From assembly GCA_903970565.1 (NCBI GenBank), contig CAJCJE010000939.1:1-7030 (forward strand): DNA of 7,030 nt, read 5' to 3'. The first letter of the stretch is position 1, and the number at the start of each line of letters is the position of its first letter. Source of the stretch: Candidatus Melainabacteria bacterium. Lineage in GTDB: Bacteria > Actinomycetota > Actinomycetes > Mycobacteriales > Pseudonocardiaceae. Of this stretch, positions 1 to 5,538 are shown piece by piece. A model generated the notes under the pieces. It was not told the DNA's origin, made no database searches, and saw only the letters and a program-made list of their open reading frames with translations. Both the position numbers and the translations under genes were made by a program.

Positions 1-295
1 CTAACAGACGGTGTCTCGGGAGACATGTGCGTCGAGATAACTATCGACGCGACGAACGCCCGGAACAATGGTTTCCTGTTTCCAACGTGTCTGGAAACCA
101 GGAAACCTCCCAGTGGTCTGGCTTTTCGCGGTGGACCACCCGTTCGAGGCCGCGCAGGACCGTCCGTACTGCCGGGATTGATGCGAACTGTCAGCAGCCT
201 CTTCCATGTCCGGGTGGTGGTGGCAGAACATAAGGTCGAACGGTCATGTCCCTCTCGTGGTGCGCCAACACCAGTGATCGGGAGGAGCCAGGACC
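1..295. other. Gene-free upstream region of the HTH/TIR operon
   Basis: I find no convincing coding sequence here. Short frames exist on both strands, but none combines a ribosome binding site with recognisable protein sequence. What can be seen is structural. There is a small palindrome at 12-25 (TGTCTC-GG-GAGACA) and a much stronger inverted repeat at 70-107, listed separately. The region ends in a purine-rich GGGAGGAG at about 280-287, well placed for the GTG at 296. No confident -10/-35 pair was recognised. The promoter of the downstream operon probably lies here or in the 296-417 leader, but that is inference. Confidence 0.5.
70..107. repeat. 38-bp inverted repeat with GGTTTCC/GGAAACC arms
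   Basis: The left arm (70-83, GGTTTCCTGTTTCC) pairs with the right arm (93-107, GGAAACCAGGAAACC). The only mismatch is one extra base in the right arm, and the spacer is 9 nt. Each arm itself holds a doubled TTTCC or GGAAA unit, so the site reads as four half-sites in mirror order. It could be an operator for one of the HTH proteins encoded downstream, or a transcription terminator or hairpin of the gene to the left. No T-tract follows, though actinomycete terminators often lack one. Confidence 0.65.
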
Positions 296-508
296 GTGTC
301 GTCCGGAGCTGACAGACGGGAGTTCTGCCATGAGTGCTGTGCGCTCGTGTCGCCGTCTCCCCCTCGTGCTGTCGTCGGCATGGTGCCGACGACATGGCGC
401 AGGGTGGGGACCGCGCGATGCCCAGACATGAGAAACCGATCACCAGCGTCGGGGCCATCGCCGAACTGGCGGGCAGGTTGCGTGCGCTGCGGCAAGCGCG
501 AGGCCTGA
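296..508 (+). CDS. Possible small Cys-containing protein overlapping the HTH gene
   Basis: This 70-aa candidate starts at GTG 296, eight bases after a strong GGAGGAG (281-287). Its first half (DRREFCHECCALVSPSP, then a later ARCPDM) has a Cys-x-x-Cys pair and a distant third Cys. That is reminiscent of the short zinc-ribbon-like proteins found near regulators in actinomycete integrative elements, but no closing Cys/His is clear. It overlaps the better supported HTH gene at 418-699 by about 90 bases in another frame, and it contains the 370-394 inverted repeat. It may be a real leader peptide or protein, a frameshifted remnant whose original end lay near 430, or chance. No function is assigned. 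Confidence 0.3.
   Translation: MSSGADRREFCHECCALVSPSPPRAVVGMVPTTWRRVGTARCPDMRNRSPASGPSPNWRAGCVRCGKREA
370..394. promoter_or_regulatory. Perfect 11-bp inverted repeat before the HTH gene (operator or RNA hairpin)
   Basis: TGTCGTCGGCA (370-380) is followed by a 3-nt TGG and then its exact complement TGCCGACGACA (384-394). The repeat ends about nine bases before the Shine-Dalgarno-like GGTGGGGA (about 403-410) of the HTH gene that starts at 418. On DNA it is a good symmetric operator for a dimeric HTH regulator. On RNA it would be a very stable stem that could attenuate transcription or shape access to the ribosome binding site. The position suggests control of the whole downstream operon. Confidence 0.6.
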
Positions 509-699
509 CCTACCGCCGTCTGGCCAAGCTGGTGCACGTGTCCGCGCCGGTACTGTCGCGCGCGGCCGCCGGCCGGTCACGACCCACATGGCTGGTGACC
601 AGGGCATATGTGCGTGGCTGTGACGGGAACCCGAACGAGTTCTGGCCCTGGTGGCAACGGGCGGACGCCCAAGCCCGCACCGAGGGGACGCGGCGGTGA
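418..699 (+). CDS. Small helix-turn-helix DNA-binding protein (XRE-like)
   Basis: This 93-aa protein is almost entirely one HTH domain. Residues about 15-55 read LAGRLRALRQARGLTYRRLA, then KLVHVSAPVLSRAAAGRS, a lambda-repressor/XRE-type fold with a recognition helix around SAPVLSRA. A tail containing EFWPWWQRADAQAR follows. It lacks any ligand or oligomerisation domain, so it is probably a minimal regulator. ATG 418 was chosen because GGTGGGGA sits about eight bases upstream; in-frame ATGs at 334 and 394 lack as good a site. Its TGA (697-699) shares one base with the ATG of the next gene, so the two are translationally coupled. The perfect inverted repeat at 370-394 just upstream is a natural candidate for autoregulation. 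DNA binding is inferred from sequence pattern only. Confidence 0.75.
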   Translation: MPRHEKPITSVGAIAELAGRLRALRQARGLTYRRLAKLVHVSAPVLSRAAAGRSRPTWLVTRAYVRGCDGNPNEFWPWWQRADAQARTEGTRR

Positions 700-1928
700 T
701 GACGGCCGATCAGAACATGCCATTCGGTGTCGCGGTGCGCCGTGCCCGGATTGACAGGTACATGACCTTGGCGGAGCTCGCCCGGGAAACCCACTACAGC
801 AAGGGATACCTCAGCAAGATCGAGAACGGTGTGTCCGCCCCGAACGCGGAACTGGCCTGGCGCCTGGACAGGTTCCTGCAGACAGACGGAGCGCTGCAGG
901 CGCTGGCGGAAAAACAGATCAGGTCCATCAGGACAACCCTCGCCCTACAACCTCCGCCCGAACTGCTCGCCCCCACCGCCCGGACGTCGTGGCGACGGCC
1001 GGCACCGGGATCGGTCGATCCGGAACTCACCGAGACAGCGTTTCGGGGGATCTTCGCGGAGTGCCGCAAGCTCGGGCATCAGGGCGGCGCTCCAGCGGTA
1101 GTGCCCATGGTCACCGGCCAGTTCCAGGCGCTGCACGCCCTCGCGTTGGCTGCCGGGGAAGGCCCGGAGGCCCGTGGATTGTGGGTACTACTGGCCCGCT
1201 TCGCCGAATACGCCGGCTGGATGGTCCAGGAGATGGGCGATGAGGCCGGCGCGGTGAACTGGACGGACACAGCGGTCCGCCTCGCGCACCACGCCGGGGA
1301 CCACGACCTGGCCCAGTTCGCGTTCGTACGCCACGCCGACCTGGCCCTCTACCGAGGCGACGCCGCCGCGACCATCACCCTGGCGCGGCGCGCGCAACAG
1401 GACGAGCACGTCTCGGCCCGAGTCCGAGGACTGGCCGCACAACGCGAGGCACAAGGACACGCCCTGGCCAGCGACCACACCGCCTCCATGACGGCGTTGG
1501 AACGGGCCCGCGAACTGTCCATCGAACCCGCGGACCGCCCGGACAACACGGGCCTGGCACTGGGAACCACCAGCCTGCACGATCCCGTCGCGATCACCCA
1601 CGGCTGGGCGCTGGTCGACCTGGGCCAGCCCGCGGAGGCGGGAGACATCCTCGGCGAAGCCCTCGCCGGCATCCCGACAACCTCCGTACGAGCACGGACA
1701 CGGTTCGGAGTACGCCGCATGCTCGCGCAGGCCCAGACGGGCCACCTCGACGAGGTCACCACGCTCGTCCCGCAACTGCTGCGCGACGAGCACCAAGTGG
1801 ACTCCGCGACCATCCGGATCGACCTTCGCAGGCTCTCCCACGCGCTGCAACGGTGGGAGGCCGGCAATCCACAGATCCGTGAACTGCAACTGCTGTTGAC
1901 GGTGGCCCTGGCCGAGGAACCGCGATGA
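699..1928 (+). CDS. XRE-family HTH regulator with C-terminal TPR-like domain
   Basis: This 409-aa protein starts at ATG 699, with GAGGGGA at about 682-688 as ribosome binding site. A GTG at 696 is an alternative start. Residues about 9-62 form a clear XRE HTH: MTLAELARETHYSKGYLSKI, then ENGVSAPNAELAWRLDRFL. A linker rich in Pro and Arg follows. From about residue 105 to the end there are repeated amphipathic helices with TPR character (for example HALALAAGEGPEARGLWVLL, FVRHADLALYRGDAAATITL, LGQPAEAGDILGEALAG). Such HTH-TPR proteins are common in actinomycetes. They usually sense a peptide, small molecule or protein through the TPR part. It overlaps the HTH gene before it by 1 nt and the TIR gene after it by 4 nt, so it probably controls or partners the TIR protein. 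The reading frame is intact; the ligand is unknown. Confidence 0.85.
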   Translation: MTADQNMPFGVAVRRARIDRYMTLAELARETHYSKGYLSKIENGVSAPNAELAWRLDRFLQTDGALQALAEKQIRSIRTTLALQPPPELLAPTARTSWRRPAPGSVDPELTETAFRGIFAECRKLGHQGGAPAVVPMVTGQFQALHALALAAGEGPEARGLWVLLARFAEYAGWMVQEMGDEAGAVNWTDTAVRLAHHAGDHDLAQFAFVRHADLALYRGDAAATITLARRAQQDEHVSARVRGLAAQREAQGHALASDHTASMTALERARELSIEPADRPDNTGLALGTTSLHDPVAITHGWALVDLGQPAEAGDILGEALAGIPTTSVRARTRFGVRRMLAQAQTGHLDEVTTLVPQLLRDEHQVDSATIRIDLRRLSHALQRWEAGNPQIRELQLLLTVALAEEPR

Positions 1929-2293
1929 GCAGCATCTTCGTCAGCTACGCACGCCGGGACAACGACCTGCATGCTCTGCGGACCATCGAGCAGACCGTCG
2001 CCCAGTTCGGCGAGCCCTACATCGACGACCTGCACCACGAACGGTTCGGCACCGACCGCCACGAGATCGTGGAAACCGCGCTGTCCAACGCCACCATATT
2101 CGTCGCGATCGTGACCCCGCACTACCTGTCCACCCCATGGACCCGCAAAGAATTCGCCGTCGCGATCGCCCGCGGACTCCCGATCCGCACACTCCTGCCG
2201 GCCCACCACCCGCATGGCGCCACGATGCCACGACCAGGTCCGCCAGGTGAAGAACCAGCCCTGGACTTCCTGCAACAGGCAGGAGTCAGCTAA
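1925..2293 (+). CDS. Stand-alone TIR-domain protein
   Basis: This 122-aa protein is essentially only a TIR domain. Its start is the ATG of an ATGA overlap, with GAGGA a few bases upstream. Box-1-like FVSYARRD lies at residues 5-12. The central SNATIFVAIVTPHYLSTPW is followed by TRKEF, which places Glu76 in the S-x-x-W-x-x-x-E context. In many bacterial TIR proteins that glutamate is the NAD-cleaving catalytic residue. There is no signal peptide or membrane segment, so it should be cytosolic. Bacterial TIR proteins often deplete NAD or make cyclic ADP-ribose signals in antiphage defence. That role is inference here, since no known partner (ThsA, SAVED, Argonaute or cyclase) is present. Coupling to an HTH-TPR regulator upstream and a membrane protein downstream is the distinctive context. 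A non-enzymatic adaptor role cannot be excluded. Confidence 0.8.
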   Translation: MSSIFVSYARRDNDLHALRTIEQTVAQFGEPYIDDLHHERFGTDRHEIVETALSNATIFVAIVTPHYLSTPWTRKEFAVAIARGLPIRTLLPAHHPHGATMPRPGPPGEEPALDFLQQAGVS

Positions 2294-2580
2294 TGCTGCG
2301 GCGCCTGCTCGGTGCTGGAGTAGCCAGCGGCGGTGTGCTGGGCACCCTGCTCGCAGCCGGATGGGCCGGCGCAATCCTGATGATCAGCGTGGTCATCGTG
2401 ATCATCGGCGCACTGTGCTGGATCCTGGCCGACCCAGAACGACCGAAACGCCTTGAGGGACTGATCAAGGCCTTCCGTCCGACCCGTCCCCGCGCGAGGC
2501 GGGTGCCCGGTATCGCACCAAAGACAGACCATGATCCACCAGCACAGCCCAGCGAAACCGACCCCGGAGGACTCTGCTGA
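2293..2580 (+). CDS. Small integral membrane protein, function unknown
   Basis: This 95-aa protein starts at the ATG of a TAATG overlap with the TIR gene, with AGGAG seven bases upstream (2281-2285). Residues about 5-46 are hydrophobic. They can be read as a two-helix hairpin (GAGVASGGVLGTLLAAGW, then AGAILMISVVIVIIGALCW) or as one long segment with a glycine-rich lead. A positively charged cytoplasmic-looking region follows (ERPKRLEGLIKAFRPTRPRARR), then a Pro/Asp-rich tail. By the positive-inside rule the C-terminus would be cytoplasmic. Short proteins with a similar IIGALCWILADPERPKRLEG-type segment occur beside regulators in actinomycete genomes, as far as I recall, without known function. 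In this operon it could anchor the TIR protein or act as a membrane effector; both are guesses. Confidence 0.7.
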   Translation: MLRRLLGAGVASGGVLGTLLAAGWAGAILMISVVIVIIGALCWILADPERPKRLEGLIKAFRPTRPRARRVPGIAPKTDHDPPAQPSETDPGGLC

Positions 2581-2613
2581 ACAACGTGCCAAGTCGACAT
2601 CAACAGGCTGGCC

Positions 2614-2666
2614 CCGGCGCCGGCCCGGACCGAGTAGAACAACTCGTACCGGAACGCACAACGAGT
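2614..2666. promoter_or_regulatory. Intergenic palindromes ahead of the GntR fragment
   Basis: Between the membrane-protein stop (2580) and the GTG at 2689 there is a perfect 10-bp palindrome CCGGCGCCGG (2614-2623). There is also an inverted pair ACTCGT (2642-2647) and ACGAGT (2661-2666) with a 13-nt spacer. The pair sits just ahead of the ribosome binding site of the gntR fragment and could be an autoregulatory operator. The GC palindrome could equally be chance in DNA this rich in G and C. No promoter hexamers stand out. Confidence 0.25.
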
Positions 2667-2688
2667 CCGAGGTGAGGAGAAGACACCG

Positions 2689-2781
2689 GTGCCAGGCGTT
2701 GATCGGCCCGTGCCACCGCCGCACATGCAGATCGTGCGGCACTTCCGCGAGAAGATCGGTCAATCTGGTTGGCCCTTTTGA
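2689..2781 (+). pseudogene. N-terminal fragment of a GntR-family regulator (KorSA-like)
   Basis: GTG 2689 follows a very strong ribosome binding site (GAGGTGAGGAG, 2669-2679) that lies nine bases upstream. The first residues read MPGVDRPVPPPHMQIVRHFR, then EKI. This is the usual opening of GntR-family repressors of actinomycete integrative elements, where a Gly-rich turn and the winged helix should follow. Instead the frame continues GQSGWPF and stops at TGA 2779-2781, giving 30 residues where about 80-130 or more are expected. Similarity to GntR ends near 2757, so an insertion or deletion joined foreign DNA here. The rest of the gene is not found in the window. Such regulators typically control transfer or replication genes of integrative elements, which hints that the upstream operon was part of one. 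The family call rests on about 23 residues. Confidence 0.55.
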
Positions 2782-2794
2782 CGGCGATCACTCC

Positions 2795-2816
2795 GGACCG
2801 GGAGAGTGGCCGGTCC
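2795..2816. repeat. 7-bp inverted repeat GGACCGG/CCGGTCC upstream of tniB
   Basis: GGACCGG (2795-2801) and CCGGTCC (2810-2816) are perfect complements separated by 8 nt. The repeat lies in the short non-coding stretch between the broken gntR gene and tniB. A TTGACG (2778-2783) precedes it, and the lower-GC TAAGCTGGTACTAAC (2821-2835) follows it. It could be part of a transposon end, a promoter-operator of tniB, or chance. I could not match it to a complementary terminal repeat on the far side of tniQ. Confidence 0.35.
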
Positions 2817-2952
2817 CGCATAAGCTGGTACTAACATCCCCGCAGCCTCAAGCACCTTGATCGCGACAAGCGCTGGGTTGTCCCGGTATTGCTTACGTTC
2901 AGCGACTTTCCGTGCAGTGACTGCCACCTCGCCCATTCGAGGTGATCGAGCA

Positions 2953-3900
2953 ATGGTGAGCACCTCGGACAGCAGTGCGGAAAGCGTCCCGGAGGACGGC
3001 GGCGAACTGGGCCTGGCGCACCTGCACGAGTCCGCGCGGCGCATCGCGATGCTCCCGGACGAGGAGCGGCTGCGCTACGTGCGGGCGGACCGGTGGATCG
3101 GCTATCCGCGCGCCACCGAGGCGTTGGAGAAGCTGGAAACGTTGCTGGCGTGGCCGGAAAAGCAGCGGATGCCGAACCTGCTGCTGATCGGGCCGACCAA
3201 CAACGGCAAGTCGATGATCATCGAGAAGTTCCGGCGCAGCCATCCGGCGACCTCGCTGCCGGACTCCGAGGAGATCCCGGTGCTGGTGGTGCAGATGCCC
3301 TCGGACCCGCTGGTGTCCCGGTTCTACACCGCGCTACTCGCGGCGTTGGGCTCGCCGATGCGGCCAGTCCGCTATCGGCTGGCCGACCTCGAACAACTCG
3401 CGCTGCGCCTGCTGCGCGCGGCCGGGGTACGGATGCTGGTGATCGACGAGCTGCACAACGTACTGGCCGGCGCCGGCGACCGGCGTCGAGAGTTCCTGAA
3501 CCTGCTGCGGTTTCTGGGCAACGAGCTGCGCATCCCGCTGGTCGGGGTCGGCACCCACAACGCCTACCTCGCGATCCGCTCCGACGACCAACTGGAAAAC
3601 CGGTTCGCCCCGTTCACCCTGCCACGCTGGGAAACCGACGCGGATACCTGCTCGTTGCTGGCCAGCTTCGCCTCGGCCTTCCCACTGCGCCGCCCATCGT
3701 CGATCGCCACCACCGAGATGGCGTCCTATCTGCTCGCTCGGTGCGAAGGCACCATCGGCGAGTTGACCAGCCTGCTCACCGACGCCGCGGTCGCCGCGAT
3801 CACCTCGGGCGAGGAGGCGATCAACCAGCACACGCTGACGCTCGCCTCCTACGCAGGCCCGACCGAACGACGTCGGCTGTTCGAGCGCGAACTGGCGTGA
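2953..3900 (+). CDS. tniB: TniB-family AAA+ ATPase, Tn7/Tn5053-like transposition
   Basis: This 315-aa protein has the typical length and motif order of TniB/TnsC-like transposition ATPases. Walker A is GPTNNGKS (residues about 80-87), Walker B is MLVIDELHN (about 161-169), and a sensor-I stretch VGVGTHNAY lies at about 197-205. An N-terminal helical region (LHESARRIAMLPDEERLRY) precedes the ATPase core, as in TniB. ATG 2953 is chosen because GAGGTGA (2939-2945) lies seven bases upstream and family similarity begins soon after. An in-frame ATG at 2857 would add 32 unlike residues. In known systems TniB binds ATP and DNA, links target selection by TniQ to the TniA transposase, and confers target immunity. 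The frame is intact and its stop overlaps the tniQ start. No tniA is adjacent, so the protein probably lacks its transposase partner here unless one is supplied in trans. Confidence 0.88.
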   Translation: MVSTSDSSAESVPEDGGELGLAHLHESARRIAMLPDEERLRYVRADRWIGYPRATEALEKLETLLAWPEKQRMPNLLLIGPTNNGKSMIIEKFRRSHPATSLPDSEEIPVLVVQMPSDPLVSRFYTALLAALGSPMRPVRYRLADLEQLALRLLRAAGVRMLVIDELHNVLAGAGDRRREFLNLLRFLGNELRIPLVGVGTHNAYLAIRSDDQLENRFAPFTLPRWETDADTCSLLASFASAFPLRRPSSIATTEMASYLLARCEGTIGELTSLLTDAAVAAITSGEEAINQHTLTLASYAGPTERRRLFERELA

Positions 3901-5144
3901 GCCGGACCCGGACCAAGCAGCGAGGCGGCCAGCGACCGGCACCGCTGCGGACGCGTTGGCCGTTGCACCCGCAGCCCGCACCGCTGGAGGCGCTGTCGTC
4001 CTGGGTTGAGCGGTTGGCAAAGCCCTACCGCATGTCGGGGCGTGATCTGCTCGTCCACAACCTCGGTCTGGACGAGGAGGTCGTGGTGCCGTTGACGCTG
4101 GACTACGACCCGCCGGAAGAGATGATGGCCGCCTTGGCCGAGCGCACCGGCGTCCCAGTCAGCCGGCTGTGGCTGATGACGCAGGCGGGATAGGCGCCGT
4201 GGCTGTTCGACTCGCACCACTACACGAGGCCGGGCGACCACCAGGAGGCGTTCGACAACTACGTGCGCGCGAACTCGGTCCTGCTGGCGCCCGGTGAGGC
4301 GGGCGTGAATGAACTGGGCTACCCCCGGACATGGGCCGGGCCGTGGCACGGCGGCGCTCACGCGTTCCGGGCCTGCCCGATGTGCGCGACCGATCCGGCG
4401 CGCGGCACGGCGTTGGTCTGGCAACTGCCGCTGACGATCAGCTGCGGCGAGCACGGGTGCCGATTGGAGAACGCGATAGCCGTCCGCGTCGCGCTGAACC
4501 TCAACGAGTTGCCGCCGCCCACACCGGTTGAGGAGCCGCTGGCCACGCTGGACCGCTACACCTACGCTGCGCTGGCCACCGGGCGGGTGGATCTGCCCGG
4601 TCGGTCGGTGCACGCCGGAGTGTGGTTCCGGTTGCTGCGATCCCTGGTCGACGAGGTCAGCGTGGCCGAGTCCACCTTGCGCATGCACGCCCGGACAACA
4701 CTGGAACAGGTATGGGAGGCCACCGGGTTGCCGTACCGGGCTGGGCTCAACACCTGGCGTCCCTACGAGAGATTGGACTGGGAGATCCAGCAGGCGATGC
4801 TGCTCGCCGCGGCGACCGCCCTGCACCTCGCCGCCGAGGGCGAGATCACCGCGCGCGGCCGGCTCGCCTCCGCCATCCAGCCCCCGCGCGATCAGTACGT
4901 CTACGACGGTGATCAACCGCTCCCCGCCCTCACGGCCTGGCAGGAAGCGGTCATCCAGGCCGAGATGAAGATGGCCGACGCGCGCAGTAACCCCGACGCC
5001 GCCCGGCAGATGCTGGCCTGGATGACCCTCAGTTGCACGACCATGACCGAGTTCGAGACAGAACGCGCCTATCTGTTCGGTGCGGGAATCCCCGCGTCCT
5101 TCCTGCCCAGTGCCGCTGAACTTGGGCGAAGCGACCTGATCTGA
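3897..5144 (+). pseudogene. tniQ: TniQ-family transposition protein interrupted by in-frame TAG
   Basis: The reading starts at GTG 3897, in a GTGA overlap with tniB, and would give about 415 residues. The N-terminus is typical TniQ: PLHPQPAPLEALSSWVERLA at codons about 22-41, then GRDLLVHNLG. A zinc ribbon follows, with CPMC at codons 160-163 and CGEHGC at 183-188. The long C-terminal part is helical (VHAGVWFRLLRSLVDEVS). Codon 99 is TAG (4191-4193), in the context MTQAG-stop-APWLF, where related proteins usually carry an aromatic residue. A one-base change from TGG or TAC explains it. The frame continues unbroken on both sides, so the damage looks recent or could be a sequencing error. Restart at GTG 4263 would lose the N-terminal TniQ domain. 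TniQ acts in target-site choice together with TniB. Confidence 0.85.
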
Positions 5145-5148
5145 GTCA

Positions 5149-5499
5149 TCACGACATCGGAGTATCCGGTGGTGTCGCCAGTCCTTCGGCGACCATCTGC
5201 TTCAGGACACGGCGCGCGTCGGCGGCGGACACGCCGGCAATCGCCGCCATCTCCTCGGCGGGGTACGGCCCGGCGCCGTGCCGGTCGACCACCGCACGAA
5301 TCGCCCGGAAGACCTCCACGTCATGAATTTGCGTGGTCACCGGCTCCAGTTCGGCGATCACATGCTCCAGCCACGCGGTGTCCTCGCCGGCGGCCTGGCG
5401 TCGGTCGCGCTCGCGGCGCACGTTGGCCAGCAACTCCGCCGCGTCGACCGCCACCTTCGCGATGATCTCGTCCCGCTCGCGCTCGGTGTGCTCGTCCAC
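5149..5499 (-). CDS. Hypothetical 116-aa protein with possible winged-helix C-terminus
   Basis: I do not recognise a named family. The N-terminal half is strongly charged and helical (DEHTERERDEIIAKVAVDAA, ELLANVRRERDRRQ) and may form a coiled coil. The C-terminal third (YPAEEMAAIAGVSAADARRV, LKQMVAEGLA) looks like a winged-helix or helix-turn-helix unit of the kind that reads as condition, helix, helix, wing. The start is GTG 5499 without a clear ribosome binding site; no better start lies before the in-frame TAG at 5541-5539 that ends the resolvase remnant. It converges on tniQ with only 4 bp between the two stops, so no terminator separates them. Codon use matches neighbouring genes. It may be transposon cargo or a host gene trapped between two elements. 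Confidence 0.6.
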   Translation of the reverse strand: MDEHTERERDEIIAKVAVDAAELLANVRRERDRRQAAGEDTAWLEHVIAELEPVTTQIHDVEVFRAIRAVVDRHGAGPYPAEEMAAIAGVSAADARRVLKQMVAEGLATPPDTPMS

Positions 5500-5538
5500 G
5501 ACGTCCAGGCTGCGCGCCCGTCTGTGATCTTCAGCGGT

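Noticed and set aside
1..231. Minus-strand 76-codon frame at the left edge
   Set aside because: No ribosome binding site is seen and the frame runs through the 70-107 inverted repeat. The product is Ser/Arg/Gln-rich with no family resemblance.
1188..1889. Long minus-strand frame (233 codons) inside the HTH-TPR gene
   Set aside because: It lies fully antisense to a well-supported gene, has low-complexity composition typical of GC-rich complements, and resembles no known family.
2531..2860. Plus-strand 109-codon frame spanning the gntR fragment and the junction
   Set aside because: Its frame differs from the well-initiated gntR start at 2689 and crosses the apparent junction. The product is Arg/Pro/Thr-rich without domains.
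2760..3044. Minus-strand 94-codon frame upstream of tniB
   Set aside because: It overlaps the tniB start antisense, and no ribosome binding site or clear family is seen. Only the part over 2782-2952 was kept, as a weak observation.
3334..4020. Minus-strand frame of 228 codons opposite tniB
   Set aside because: The Walker motifs and TniB similarity on the plus strand account for this DNA, and the antisense product has no recognisable domain.
3849..4916. Minus-strand frame of 355 codons opposite tniQ
   Set aside because: It is antisense to recognisable TniQ sequence including its zinc ribbon. Its Arg/Gly/Pro/Gln-rich product is a typical GC-rich shadow.
5144..5149. Possible right end of the Tni element directly after tniQ
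   Set aside because: Only 4 bp separate the tniQ stop from the next gene's stop. I found no terminal repeat there that matches the DNA left of tniB.
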